From Ruminococcus sp. (GTDB taxonomy: Bacteria > Bacillota > Clostridia > Oscillospirales > Ruminococcaceae), in the NCBI GenBank assembly GCA_017558505.1, contig JAFYUM010000049.1, positions 1-64,000 on the forward strand: a stretch of DNA of 64,000 bases, read 5' to 3'. Position 1 is the stretch's first letter, and the number at the start of each line of letters is the position of its first letter. The notes under the pieces were generated by a model, which saw nothing but the letters and a program-made list of their open reading frames with translations, was not told the origin of the DNA and searched no databases. Positions 8,718 through 17,947 of the stretch are shown here, one piece after another. Made by a program: the position numbers and the translations under genes.

Positions 8718-8757
8718 CAATTTTATGTATAAATCTATAGCTTTTTTAAAAAAAATA

Positions 8758-8766
8758 TGCTATAAT
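8758..8766 (+). promoter_or_regulatory. Extended -10 promoter of coaBC
   Basis: TGcTATAAT at 8758-8766 lies just upstream of GGGAGGT and the coaBC ATG. The -35 region is weak. Confidence 0.5.
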
Positions 8767-8795
8767 AAAATCAGAAAAACTATGGGAGGTAAAAT

Positions 8796-9986
8796 ATGCT
8801 CAAAGGAAAAACAATACTGCTTGGAGTATCAAGCTCCATAGCCGCTTATAAAATGTGCAATGTAGCACGAATGCTCACAAAGCTTGGTGCGGAGGTACAC
8901 GTATCTATGACGCAGAATGCCACAAATTTCGTGCATCCGCTTACATTTGAAACCCTGACGCAGAATAAGTGTCTTATAGATACATTTGACCGCAATTTCC
9001 AGTACAGCGTGGAACACGTGGCAATTGCGAAAAAGGCTGATGTAGTGCTTATCGCTCCTGCAACGGCAAATGTAATCGGTAAAATCGCCAACGGAATTGC
9101 TGATGATATGCTGACAACAACTGTTATGGCTTGTACCTGCCCTATACTTGTTTCGCCTGCTATGAACCACAATATGCTCCACAATTCAATTGTTCAGGAG
9201 AATATTGAAAAGCTGAAACGTCACGGCTACAAGATTATTGAGCCTGTAAAGGGTATGCTTGCAAATCGTGACATTGGTGACGGAAAGCTCCCCGATGAAG
9301 ATACCCTTGTGGAGTATGTTCTCCGTGAAATCGCCTTTGAAAAGGATTTAGCAGGCAAAAAAGTGCTTGTAACAGCAGGTGCAACCCGTGAGAGTATTGA
9401 CCCTGTGCGGTTTATCACAAACCATTCCAGCGGAAAAATGGGATTTGCTATGGCAAAAGCGGCTATGCTCCGTGGTGCGGAGGTAACTGTAGTTGCGGCA
9501 CATACCGAAGTTGAACCGCCTATGTTTGTTGATGTGGTGAAAGTTCAGTCAGCGGAGGATATGTTCAACGCTGTAAAGAGCCGTTTAAATGATACGGATA
9601 TTGTTATAAAGGCGGCGGCTGTGGCGGATTATACCCCGGCTTCAACTGCTGACCATAAAATAAAAAAATCCGACAGCGATATGAGCATATCGTTAAAGCG
9701 GACTACGGATATTCTGAAATATATCGGTGAAAACAGGCGTGAGGGACAGGTTATCTGCGGATTTTCAATGGAAACCGACAACGTGATTGAAAATTCACGG
9801 AAAAAGCTGATTTCCAAGAACTGTGATATGATTTGTGCCAATTCCCTTAAAAAAGACGGTGCAGGCTTCGGCACAGATACAAATATTATCACGATGATAA
9901 CAGCCGACTGCGATGAGGAACTGGAGCTTATGAGCAAATTCGATGCGGCGAATGTTATTCTGACGAAAATTAAGGGTATGATGTAA
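8796..9986 (+). CDS. coaBC: Bifunctional phosphopantothenoylcysteine decarboxylase/synthetase
   Basis: The 396-residue protein is a fused CoaBC. The N-terminal flavoprotein half (about 1-180) has the VSSSIAAYK phosphate loop, VEHVAIAKKAD with the catalytic His, and the PAMN signature (SPAMNHNM). The C-terminal half (about 188-396) is the CTP-dependent synthetase, with VTAGATRESIDPVR, NHSSGKMG, AAVADY and the DHKIKK lysines. Together they convert 4'-phosphopantothenate plus cysteine to 4'-phosphopantetheine. Length is typical. The gene is monocistronic and divergent from coaX. Confidence 0.96.
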   Translation: MLKGKTILLGVSSSIAAYKMCNVARMLTKLGAEVHVSMTQNATNFVHPLTFETLTQNKCLIDTFDRNFQYSVEHVAIAKKADVVLIAPATANVIGKIANGIADDMLTTTVMACTCPILVSPAMNHNMLHNSIVQENIEKLKRHGYKIIEPVKGMLANRDIGDGKLPDEDTLVEYVLREIAFEKDLAGKKVLVTAGATRESIDPVRFITNHSSGKMGFAMAKAAMLRGAEVTVVAAHTEVEPPMFVDVVKVQSAEDMFNAVKSRLNDTDIVIKAAAVADYTPASTADHKIKKSDSDMSISLKRTTDILKYIGENRREGQVICGFSMETDNVIENSRKKLISKNCDMICANSLKKDGAGFGTDTNIITMITADCDEELELMSKFDAANVILTKIKGMM

Positions 9987-10056
9987 TAATTTTGGAGTTG
10001 TTTTATCAATTGATATTTGTAATTGAGCATTGTCAACCAATTTTTACAAAAAACAG

Positions 10057-10085
10057 TTGACAAGTGCGTATCTTTATGTTATAAT
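10057..10085 (+). promoter_or_regulatory. Consensus promoter of the small winged-helix-like gene
   Basis: TTGACA (10057-10062), 17 bp, TATAAT (10080-10085): an exact sigma-A consensus. A perfect inverted repeat TTGTCAAC (10030-10037) / GTTGACAA (10056-10063) overlaps the -35 box and could be an operator. Confidence 0.85.
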
Positions 10086-10155
10086 TATATAAGACGATTG
10101 ATTCGTTCTAACATATGTTATAAACCGAGTAATTATTTTTAAGGAGAGTGTTCTT

Positions 10156-10401
10156 ATGTCAAGAAAATCTGCACGACTTTTAGGTTATGAGTTAGGTATG
10201 AACGCACACGAGGTTAATTTGGCTCTTGAAGAATTAGGTTACATCGAAAAAAGTGGATGTGTAACTTTAAAAGGAACACCTACTTGGGATATAACAGAAG
10301 AAGGCAAATTGCACGGAGAACCTTCGCATCATCCCTATAGTTCTGGAGCAATTTGGGATGATGATGTAATTGATGACATTAAAAATCTTAAAAATGAATA
10401 G
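10156..10401 (+). CDS. Small winged-helix-like protein (KilAC-like)
   Basis: An 81-residue protein preceded by AAGGAGAG. Residues 1-33 read like a helix-turn-helix (SARLLGYELGMNAHEVNLALEEL), and the second half (WDITEEGKLHG...) resembles the C-terminal KilAC/antirepressor region of phage proteins, here free-standing. By this resemblance it may bind DNA, but no target is known. It has its own consensus promoter and a strong terminator. The operator-like repeat over its -35 box would fit autoregulation (inference). Confidence 0.6.
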   Translation: MSRKSARLLGYELGMNAHEVNLALEELGYIEKSGCVTLKGTPTWDITEEGKLHGEPSHHPYSSGAIWDDDVIDDIKNLKNE

Positions 10402-10418
10402 TTGAATCAGAACAATAT

Positions 10419-10452
10419 ATGGGCGGTCAAAATTGATTTGACCGCCCATTTT
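10419..10452. terminator. Bidirectional terminator between convergent genes
   Basis: A GC-rich stem with ATGGGCGGTC on the left and GACCGCCCAT on the right, closed by further A-T pairs, separates the plus-strand winged-helix gene from the minus-strand DUF1846 gene; a short T run follows on the plus strand. Confidence 0.8.
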
Positions 10453-10462
10453 CATATCATTT

Positions 10463-11929
10463 TCAGTTATATTTTGGCTCGCAGGTGAGATTAATTCCTA
10501 ATCTCTTGAAAATACGCTCGTCAACAGGAGAGAGAATAACGGTGGAATGAACCTCACAGCCACGGAGATTTGAAATCTGCTCCATAGCTCTCTTTGCGTT
10601 GTCATCGGTAGTTGCACAGATTGACAGGGCAAGGAGAGTTTCGTCTGTATGAATTCGGGGATTGTTATTGCCCAAGTGATTAACTTTTAAATCCATAATC
10701 GGCTCAATAACGTGGGGCGACATAAGGAGAATACTGTCGTCCAATCCAGCCATATGCTTCAACGCATTGAGAAGAAGTCCTGATGCCGCACCTAAAAGGT
10801 CAGAAGTTCTGCCTGTGAGAAGTGTTCCGTCGGGAAGTTCCATAGCAGCGGCAGGAGCACCTGTTTCAGCCTCTTTTTTCAATGCAGCTTCAACAGTTTT
10901 TCTGCTTTCGGGATTGATATTTGCCTGTTTCATAAGAAGTGACAGCTTTGTAACTTCATCATCGGAAATAAGTCCCTTACGGCGGTCACAAAGTCCCACA
11001 TAGTAGCGGCGGATAATCTCATCAGATGCCGCCTTGCAGGTAACTTCATCGTCGGAAATGCAGTTTCCGGCCATATTTACGCCCATATCCGTGGGGGATT
11101 TGTACGGTGATTCCCCTAAAATATTCTCAAACATAGCGTTGAGAACAGGGAATATTTCAATATCCCTGTTGTAGTTTACCGTAGTTTCACCGTATGCTTC
11201 AAGGTGGAATGGGTCAATCATATTTACATCGTTAAGGTCGGATGTAGCCGCCTCATATGCAATATTTACAGGGTGACGGAGGGGAATATTCCATATAGGG
11301 AATGTTTCAAACTTGGCATATCCTGCGTTGAGCCCACGCTTATGCTCATGGTAGAGCTGTGAAAGGCAGGTAGCCATTTTTCCACTGCCGGGACCGGGAG
11401 CTGTTACAATTACAAGCTTTCGTGAAGTTTCGATATATTCGTTTTTGCCGAAGCCGTCCTCGCTGATTATACGCTGTAAATCCGAGGGGTATCCCTTGAT
11501 ATTGTAATGGCGGTATACCTTTACTCCGAGAGCTTCAAGACGAGCGCTGAAAGCGTCGGCGGTAGGCTGATTGTCGTAGCGTGTGAGAACTACAGAGCTT
11601 ACAAGAAGTCCGATTTTCTTGAATATATTAAGCAGACGGATAACATCTACATCATATGTAATGCCTAAATCACCGCGGATTTTATTCTTTTCAATATCAT
11701 CGGAGTTGATGACGATAACAATTTCCGAATCATCTTTAAGTTCCAGGAGTAACTGTAATTTGCTGTCCGGCTTGAAGCCCGGGAGAACACGTGAAGCGTG
11801 AAAGTCGTCAAATAGCTTTCCGCCGAATTCCAGATAGAGCTTGTCTCCGAACTGGTCAATACGCTTACGGATATGTTCCGATTGCAATTTAAGATATTTT
11901 TCGTTATCAAAGCCGATTTTACTGTTCAT
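10463..11929 (-). CDS. DUF1846 domain-containing protein
   Basis: This 488-residue protein matches the DUF1846/UPF0371 family from end to end: N-terminal KIGFDNEKYLKLQSEHI, LYLEFGGKLFDDFHASRVLPG, the central VTAPGPGSGKMATCLSQLYHE loop, and NMAGNCI. Members are widespread in Firmicutes. The loop GPGSGK resembles a nucleotide-binding turn, but no reaction is firmly assigned. The start follows a GGAGG site. It is a monocistronic gene with its own promoter. Confidence 0.9.
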   Translation of the reverse strand: MNSKIGFDNEKYLKLQSEHIRKRIDQFGDKLYLEFGGKLFDDFHASRVLPGFKPDSKLQLLLELKDDSEIVIVINSDDIEKNKIRGDLGITYDVDVIRLLNIFKKIGLLVSSVVLTRYDNQPTADAFSARLEALGVKVYRHYNIKGYPSDLQRIISEDGFGKNEYIETSRKLVIVTAPGPGSGKMATCLSQLYHEHKRGLNAGYAKFETFPIWNIPLRHPVNIAYEAATSDLNDVNMIDPFHLEAYGETTVNYNRDIEIFPVLNAMFENILGESPYKSPTDMGVNMAGNCISDDEVTCKAASDEIIRRYYVGLCDRRKGLISDDEVTKLSLLMKQANINPESRKTVEAALKKEAETGAPAAAMELPDGTLLTGRTSDLLGAASGLLLNALKHMAGLDDSILLMSPHVIEPIMDLKVNHLGNNNPRIHTDETLLALSICATTDDNAKRAMEQISNLRGCEVHSTVILSPVDERIFKRLGINLTCEPKYN

Positions 11930-11960
11930 AAATATTTCCTCCGTTAATTACGCTATTACT

Positions 11961-11989
11961 ATTATATAGCAAAACGTGAAAAAAAGCAA
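11961..11989 (-). promoter_or_regulatory. Promoter of the DUF1846 gene
   Basis: Minus strand TTGCTT (11989-11984), 17 bp, TATAAT (11966-11961). Confidence 0.7.
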
Positions 11990-12013
11990 GTAAAAAATCA
12001 GTATTTAATAAAT

Positions 12014-12757
12014 TTAATGGGTGTCGTTGTAATCGTAGAATATTTTGTCAATAAGTTTGTCGTATTCTTTTGTGTTTCCGAAAGCCGCTTTAAGCATAGT
12101 TCCTGCATTTTCAATCATTAGCCTTAAGTATAGCCAGTCGCCGTAATCATCGTATTTTCTTGTGGAGTTTATAAGATGATTTTTTCTCAGTGTCGTATAT
12201 TTTTTTCCTTTTGTTCTGCCGTATTTTTTCAGCAGCTTTGCTGTTGCAACATCTTCCATTGCTCTTTTTTCAACAAATCCGCCTATAGCATCAAATGTGT
12301 TTTTTTCAGCCCAGAAAATACCGCAGTAAAGCCCTGTCAGACCGAAAGCAGCTCTGCACATAATGTCATTGCACCATAGCGGAAAGGAATATCGTTCAAA
12401 GCGTATTGGTGCACCGCCGCCGATGTACTTACCGCATCTGATAAGGCGATAAATCTCGGAAAGAGTTCCCTTTGTCATTCGATTATCACAGTCAATGGTG
12501 ACGATAACATCGCCTTTTGCAGCTTTTATGCCTTCATTCCGTACCTTTGCTATACATCTGCTTTCATCACGGACGACGACAGCTCCGTTTTCCACGGCAA
12601 GTTGTTCTGTTTTGTCGGTGCAGCAGTTGCATACTATGATTATTTCGATGTTACCTTTGAAATTTTCAGATGATTTTTTTATTGAATTTATACATCGCAC
12701 AACGTATTTTTCTTCATTATGGGCAGGTACAATTACAGAAATATGAGTCTTTTTCAT
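12014..12757 (-). CDS. Family 2 glycosyltransferase
   Basis: A 247-residue GT-A glycosyltransferase with ISVIVPAHNEEKYVVRCI at the N-terminus, a DCDNR metal/nucleotide motif near residue 87 and a distal ED acid pair (MEDVATAKLL) expected to hold the base. The sugar donor and acceptor cannot be told. The start at 12757 has AAAGGAGT upstream; an upstream in-frame ATG would overlap the preceding gene and lacks a ribosome site. It follows the DUF4340 gene after 46 bp, with a hairpin between, and is probably the last gene of the ABC operon. Confidence 0.85.
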   Translation of the reverse strand: MKKTHISVIVPAHNEEKYVVRCINSIKKSSENFKGNIEIIIVCNCCTDKTEQLAVENGAVVVRDESRCIAKVRNEGIKAAKGDVIVTIDCDNRMTKGTLSEIYRLIRCGKYIGGGAPIRFERYSFPLWCNDIMCRAAFGLTGLYCGIFWAEKNTFDAIGGFVEKRAMEDVATAKLLKKYGRTKGKKYTTLRKNHLINSTRKYDDYGDWLYLRLMIENAGTMLKAAFGNTKEYDKLIDKIFYDYNDTH

Positions 12758-12778
12758 AAATACTCCTTTAAATAAGAT

Positions 12779-12797
12779 GCCCTCCTGTGCGGAGGGC
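12779..12797. other. Hairpin between DUF4340 gene and glycosyltransferase
   Basis: GCCCTCC (12779-12785) and GGAGGGC (12791-12797) form a 7-bp stem without a proper U tract on the minus strand. It may partly attenuate read-through or protect the upstream mRNA end. Confidence 0.5.
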
Positions 12798-12803
12798 AAA
12801 GTG

Positions 12804-14198
12804 TTATTTTTCAATTCCTGCCTGCTGACAGAACAGATCGAAAGCGTAGGAAATGGAATCATCGCCGTTTATAAATTCAGTGCTTGTGAGAGTTCCTGTG
12901 TATTCTCCATTTACAAAAACATAACATAAACCGCTGTTATCCGATTCTACAAAGTCAACCTGTGTAAATTTGTCGTTTATATCAGTGAATTTTGTTGTCA
13001 ATATCGGATTTTCAAGATTTGGGCTGTTTACAACGTCGATTTTTTCAAGTCCGATATAAGCGAAAGTATTGAAGAAATTCTCGAAATAACTAAGCGTATT
13101 GGCATTTGAAAGGTCGATATCGTTATCCTTGTATTTTGCCCATTCTTCATTGGCGTTAAGTGTGAATTCAACGTTTATATCCTCGCTGATTATTTCAAAT
13201 TCAGATGATGAATAAAGATTTGCACACTCAATTTTTTTCATAACGAAGTCAATGGGTGTTTTATCAATGAAGTCAAGGTCACCTGCATAGAACGTTTCAA
13301 CCTGCTTGGCTTCCTGATTGTAAACGTAGGTATAAGTCTGTGCATCCTGTCCGTATTTGCTGAAAAGGAGAGTTTTTTCTGTTCCGTCATTCCCTTTTAC
13401 TGTAAATTCAGCAATAGGCTTGTCAAAACCGTATGTTGTAATGTCATTTTCATCTTCAGGAAGCATTACTTCCGCCGTGAGACGTGCAATAATGGCAAGT
13501 GTGCTTGTAACCTTTGTCTGGTCAACGGACAGCATCTCGTATTCGTCGGGGAGGTGCCAATATCTGTTTTCTGTGTCGTAATCAAGAGTATAAATCACTT
13601 CTCCGTCACGTACAAGTTCAAGACCTATGATTTCAGATGAGGAATATGGTACGAAATTGTTGTTTTTAAGCTCCAGTCTTGTAGCGTAGATGTTGCTGAT
13701 AATTGAGGATGGGATAGCGTATACATTATTTTTGGTGCTTGTATAGCCGTAGTAGTATTCTCCTGTAGGACTCTTGTTGCCGAGATAGAGGACATAAGGC
13801 TCGGTATCACCTGAAAGCGTTACAACATAAGGGTTGTCAAGACCGTATTTTGCCTTATTTTCCTCTGTTGCCTCGCCGTAGCTGTCCTTCGCCTGTAAAT
13901 ATGCCATAAATGAAACGATACCCTGTACTTTTGTTTGATTTGTATCAAAATGTGTACCACTGCATTGAGTAAGATTCCATTCCATATTTTCGTATTCAAA
14001 AGTGTAATCACCTTCGGGGGATGATATATCAATTTTATTGATTGCATCACTTTCAAAGTCAAAGAGGATAAAGTCTGCCTGCTTCAATTCTTCCTGTTTT
14101 GTTTCCTTGTCGCTTTTGGTTTTTACTGCCATAAAAGCTCCGATGGAAACTCCCGCGGCAGCTAAAAGAGCAACAATTGCAATAATAGCCTTTTTCAT
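12804..14198 (-). CDS. DUF4340 domain-containing exporter-associated protein
   Basis: A 464-residue protein with an N-terminal membrane anchor (KKAIIAIVALLAAAGVSIGAF) and a beta-rich extracytoplasmic region with repeated DUF4340-type motifs such as YGLDNPYVVTLSGD, YTLDYDTENRYWHL and YGFDKPIAEFTVKG. DUF4340 proteins commonly follow Gld-type ABC operons; their role is unknown. The start at 14198 overlaps the upstream stop (TAATG) and fits a GGAGA site; an ATG 24 bases further up would overlap gldG more. Confidence 0.85.
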   Translation of the reverse strand: MKKAIIAIVALLAAAGVSIGAFMAVKTKSDKETKQEELKQADFILFDFESDAINKIDISSPEGDYTFEYENMEWNLTQCSGTHFDTNQTKVQGIVSFMAYLQAKDSYGEATEENKAKYGLDNPYVVTLSGDTEPYVLYLGNKSPTGEYYYGYTSTKNNVYAIPSSIISNIYATRLELKNNNFVPYSSSEIIGLELVRDGEVIYTLDYDTENRYWHLPDEYEMLSVDQTKVTSTLAIIARLTAEVMLPEDENDITTYGFDKPIAEFTVKGNDGTEKTLLFSKYGQDAQTYTYVYNQEAKQVETFYAGDLDFIDKTPIDFVMKKIECANLYSSSEFEIISEDINVEFTLNANEEWAKYKDNDIDLSNANTLSYFENFFNTFAYIGLEKIDVVNSPNLENPILTTKFTDINDKFTQVDFVESDNSGLCYVFVNGEYTGTLTSTEFINGDDSISYAFDLFCQQAGIEK

Positions 14199-15691
14199 TA
14201 AGCATATCTCCTTTTGAGCCACACAAGCAGTCCGAGAACTGCAAATACAGCGGGAATGATAAAGAACATATTGATTGTTCTTGAAGCCTCTGCTCCGTCA
14301 GCAAATACCATTGTGTCGTAGGAATTGAACTTGTTTTCAATTCCAAGATCGATATCGCTGGAGTAAAGCCATGTGTTTGAGAACTGAACAAGACGGCGTG
14401 TACCGAATGATGGAATGTAAAGTGTATCGTCAATGGGCTCATCACAGCCGATTACGAAAAGCTTTGCACCCGTCTGCTTGTTGTAGGAGTAGTAACCCAT
14501 AACAAGAGGCTGATTTGATTTTTCCTTTGCGTTGGCAGCTGTAAGAGCGTCACCACCCATAGGTTCACTTATACAAGTGTATTCGTTGCTGTCCATAGCT
14601 GTAGGAAGATTTTCAATAATTGAAGCTTTTTCAATCATAGCACCTGATGAAGTGAGCTCGTAGAAGCTTCTGATGTGTGAAACGCCTGACTCATAAGTAC
14701 CCTCTGCAATGAGAGTGTTGAGGTCTGTTGTAAGATCCTCGGAGTAGTCCTCAGCCTTTGCAGGGTATGTAATAACGAAGTAGCTGTCGGACTGCTTTGA
14801 TTCAAGGTCGTTAAGCTGCCACTTGGCATTCTTTTCTCTGAGGATGTTGTAATCCATACCAATCTCAAACTTAGCAAGAAGAAACTCGATGTTTTCAAAT
14901 CTGCCCTCTGTATCGCTGGGAGAGAGAAGCATCTGAATTTTACCGCCGTTGTCGATATAATCACTGAGCTTCTGGCAGTCAGAATCACTTATATCACGGT
15001 TGGGAGCAGCGAGCATAATAATTGCTGTATTATCGGGAACCTTATCAACTGTTGAAAGATCGAGTTCCTCGACGTCGTAGTTGTCAGTCATGGCAGTATT
15101 TTTGTAAATTGAATAATTTCCGTCAAGAGTCTTGTCGCTGTAGCCTTTGAGGAAGTATATTGTAGGAAGACTTCCTGTTGTGCACTGATAGATTGCACCT
15201 GCAATAAGATTTTCGCCTGCGTATATATCAGCACCGTTTGCGTCTGTCTGAAAGAGGTTTCCGGAAATCTGGCGGATTGTATCACCGCATTTAACGAAAA
15301 CATCGTTCATTTTTACTTCAAGTATTCCGGAGGGGTTGAGTGTTTCAGCAAGTGATGTATCCTCGTTGGGGTTGAAGCAGGTAAGTGTAATGTTGTCGCG
15401 CTTGTCAAGCTCCATAAATGTGTGGTAAAGTGGCAGACAAACAGGCTCGTTTTTCAGATTGAAAAGAGTGTTGAGGAAGTATACCTCAATCTGCTTGTCT
15501 GCTGTCTGGTCGAGGATTTCTACAGTTTTGGGATCGAGAGAATATTTTCCCGAGGGTGTCATGTCGTATACCTTGTCGGAATATGAGAAAATCATATTAA
15601 GAGGTATAAACACGATAAGTACAAGCAGTGCAAGCACAAACGCAAATGCACCCGAAAGATTAAGCTTCTTTTTTTCTTTATTGTTATCCAT
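14198..15691 (-). CDS. GldG-family ABC transporter auxiliary protein
   Basis: A 497-residue protein with one N-terminal membrane segment (about 13-35), a large extracytoplasmic domain of the ABC_transp_aux/GldG type (YDMTPSGKYSLDPKTVEIL, YFLKGYSDKTLDG, AIIMLAAPNRDISDSD) and a C-terminal membrane segment (about 472-490). In gliding Bacteroidetes the Gld ABC proteins support motility; in Firmicutes they form an exporter with unknown cargo. It follows the permease gene after 6 bp. Confidence 0.85.
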   Translation of the reverse strand: MDNNKEKKKLNLSGAFAFVLALLVLIVFIPLNMIFSYSDKVYDMTPSGKYSLDPKTVEILDQTADKQIEVYFLNTLFNLKNEPVCLPLYHTFMELDKRDNITLTCFNPNEDTSLAETLNPSGILEVKMNDVFVKCGDTIRQISGNLFQTDANGADIYAGENLIAGAIYQCTTGSLPTIYFLKGYSDKTLDGNYSIYKNTAMTDNYDVEELDLSTVDKVPDNTAIIMLAAPNRDISDSDCQKLSDYIDNGGKIQMLLSPSDTEGRFENIEFLLAKFEIGMDYNILREKNAKWQLNDLESKQSDSYFVITYPAKAEDYSEDLTTDLNTLIAEGTYESGVSHIRSFYELTSSGAMIEKASIIENLPTAMDSNEYTCISEPMGGDALTAANAKEKSNQPLVMGYYSYNKQTGAKLFVIGCDEPIDDTLYIPSFGTRRLVQFSNTWLYSSDIDLGIENKFNSYDTMVFADGAEASRTINMFFIIPAVFAVLGLLVWLKRRYA

Positions 15692-15697
15692 TATGGC

Positions 15698-16429
15698 TTA
15701 CCCCCTGTTCCAGCGTCTTTTTTCAATGGAGATATAGTTCCATACAAGACATACAATTATTGCGGATAAAAAGAATACAATGTCGGAAAGTCTGATAAAG
15801 CCCTGTGAGAAGTAAGCGAAACGGGGCTGTGCCGCAAAGGCGTAGAGAGCAGACTGTAATCCGGGATACTGTGCGATAAATTCTGTCATAGCGAAGTCAT
15901 CTACAAAGAGGAAGATGAACATTACAATTTCACCGAGAATAGCGGCAAGAATTGAGTTTTCGGTAAATGAAGAAACAAGCTGACCGATAGCTATGTACAT
16001 AGCGCCCCAGAGGAAGAAACCGAGGTATGCACAGATAAGCTGGCTCATTACGACTTCACCCTTGAATGAAGCATAAATCGGGAAGAAAAGGGAGCAGACA
16101 AGCATAAACAAGAATACTGTGATATTTGCCAGATACTTGCCGACTATTATCTGCACCACATTTATGGGTGAGGTCATAAGCAGTACTTCTGTGCCGAATT
16201 TACGTTCATCAGCAAAGGTTCTCATAGTGAGAATGGGAATAAGAAAGATGAACATAATGATTACGCTGTAGAAAATATCGGCAAATGAGAAATAGTGTGT
16301 TGCCTGGTCAAGATTACCGAGGCTGCCGTTGAAAACAAAAGTAAACATGAACAGGAACAGAGCTGTTACGATATAAGCGAACGGAGTAAAGAAGAAGCTC
16401 TGTAAATCCTTTTTATAAATTGAAATCAT
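15698..16429 (-). CDS. ABC-2 type permease (GldF-like)
   Basis: A 243-residue integral membrane protein with about six hydrophobic segments. The FTPFAYIVTALFLF start, LTMRTFADERKFGTEVLLMTSPI and the conserved VVQIIVGKYLA are typical of GldF/ABC-2 permeases. It should form the channel driven by the upstream ATPase, with which it shares an overlap of one base (TAATG). Confidence 0.9.
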   Translation of the reverse strand: MISIYKKDLQSFFFTPFAYIVTALFLFMFTFVFNGSLGNLDQATHYFSFADIFYSVIIMFIFLIPILTMRTFADERKFGTEVLLMTSPINVVQIIVGKYLANITVFLFMLVCSLFFPIYASFKGEVVMSQLICAYLGFFLWGAMYIAIGQLVSSFTENSILAAILGEIVMFIFLFVDDFAMTEFIAQYPGLQSALYAFAAQPRFAYFSQGFIRLSDIVFFLSAIIVCLVWNYISIEKRRWNRG

Positions 16430-17448
16430 TACTCATTTTCCTCCTCTTCAGTCTGTGCCTTGATCATATCTTCTCTGTACTCGTCGAAAAGCTCTTTCAT
16501 TCCGCCTGATGTTTTGGAGTTTATGAGCTTTACGAATACGGATTCAAGGTCCGGTTTATCAGTGAAAATGTCGGAAATCTGAATGTTGTTGTTCAACAGT
16601 TCCTTCATAATGTTATTCTTGATAGCGTCGCCGTCGCCTTCAAGCTGTGCGATAAATTCGTATGAATTATCGCCCTCGGCATTGATTTTGGTTATTTCCG
16701 TAACGCCCTCTGTGTTCTGGATTATATCAGCAGCGGCTGTGCGGTTTCCTTTTATTCTTATGTGGAGAGTAATGCTGCCGCCTGTCTGCTTTTCAAGGTT
16801 TTCGATAGTGTCGATTGCTTTGATATCGCCCTTGTTGATAATAACAACACGGTCGCAGACCGCTGAAACCTCCGAGAGAATGTGGGAACTGAAAATAACG
16901 GAATGGTCCTTTTTCAGCTCCTTGATAATACTTCTTACCTCTGCAACCTGTTTGGGATCAAGACCAACAGTCGGCTCGTCGAGGATGAGAAATTTCGGGT
17001 TGCCTAAAAGTGCCTGTGCGAAGCCTACGCGCTGCTTATATCCCTTTGAGAGGTTTTTGATGAGCTTGTCCTTGACATCAGTTATCTTGAGAAGCTCCAT
17101 AACACGGGATATTTCTTTGCTTTTCTTTGTTGCGGGAATGCGTTTTAGTCCTGCGCAGAATGAGAGGTATTCCCTTACCCTCATGTCAGGGTAAACGGGT
17201 GGGATTTCGGGGAGATATCCAAGGTTCTTTTTAGCTTTGACAGGCTCTTTTGAAACATCGTTTCCGAAAATAGTGACTTTTCCCGCGGTCATGGGGAGAA
17301 AGCCGGCTATCATATTCATAGTTGTTGACTTTCCTGCACCGTTAGGGCCAAGGAAGCCAAGAATTTCATTATCGTTTATTGTAAAGCTAATATTATTTAC
17401 AGCACGGTTGTTGCCGTAATATTTAGTCAGATTTTCAATAGTGATCAT
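16429..17448 (-). CDS. ABC transporter ATP-binding protein (GldA-like)
   Basis: The 339-residue ATPase has Walker A GPNGAGKST (about 35-43), the signature LSKGYKQRVGFAQALL, Walker B FLILDEPTVGLDP and the switch His (SSHILSEV). The C-terminal extension of about 110 residues is typical of drug/gliding-type ABC-2 ATPases. The ribosome site is AAGGAGGA. It is the first gene of a minus-strand operon: ATPase, permease, GldG-like, DUF4340, glycosyltransferase. Confidence 0.93.
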   Translation of the reverse strand: MITIENLTKYYGNNRAVNNISFTINDNEILGFLGPNGAGKSTTMNMIAGFLPMTAGKVTIFGNDVSKEPVKAKKNLGYLPEIPPVYPDMRVREYLSFCAGLKRIPATKKSKEISRVMELLKITDVKDKLIKNLSKGYKQRVGFAQALLGNPKFLILDEPTVGLDPKQVAEVRSIIKELKKDHSVIFSSHILSEVSAVCDRVVIINKGDIKAIDTIENLEKQTGGSITLHIRIKGNRTAAADIIQNTEGVTEITKINAEGDNSYEFIAQLEGDGDAIKNNIMKELLNNNIQISDIFTDKPDLESVFVKLINSKTSGGMKELFDEYREDMIKAQTEEEENE

Positions 17449-17882
17449 GATATTCCTCCTTAATATAAATTTATGTACAGAAAATGCTATACATATATAA
17501 TAATGTAGGCGGATTTTGTAACTGCACTTCTGAGGGTAACGGCATGATTACAGTATCCCATTATCTATAGTATTATCGCAGATTTATGTGTACGTGAAAT
17601 GAAAAATTTATGAACAGAATGTTAAATTCTGAAAAAACAACAAAAAGAAAACTGTATTAATATGTAAAAATTATATATTATATTGGTGAATATATGGTGA
17701 AAAATAACTGTGAAGGGGGTGAATTTTGTGTTAAAGGTAAAATATCGAAATTTGTTCATATTATAGCAACAAATGGCTTGAAAGCAAAAAAATTACAATA
17801 GGCAAAATATACAAAAATGGGTTTGCTAATTGTGCATTGCAACAAAAAACTCTCAACGGATTATATAAAATCCGCCAACCTG
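17449..17882. other. AT-rich divergent intergenic region upstream of GH48
   Basis: No convincing gene is seen between the ABC operon and the GH48 promoter; a 72-codon frame from 17837 has no ribosome site and overlaps the promoter. An inverted repeat CGGATT (17857-17862) / AATCCG (17869-17874) sits directly upstream of the GH48 -35 box, and TTTGTT/AACAAA flank 17751-17773. These are operator candidates. Confidence 0.5.
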
Positions 17883-17911
17883 TTGACTTTAAGGAAATTA
17901 TGATTTATAAT
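17883..17911 (+). promoter_or_regulatory. Promoter of the GH48 cellulase gene
   Basis: TTGACT (17883-17888), 17 bp, TATAAT (17906-17911). The start is expected near 17918, giving a leader of about 134 nt. Confidence 0.8.
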
Positions 17912-17947
17912 AAATATGAAAATAGTTTGAAAATTGTGTTAAGTCCC

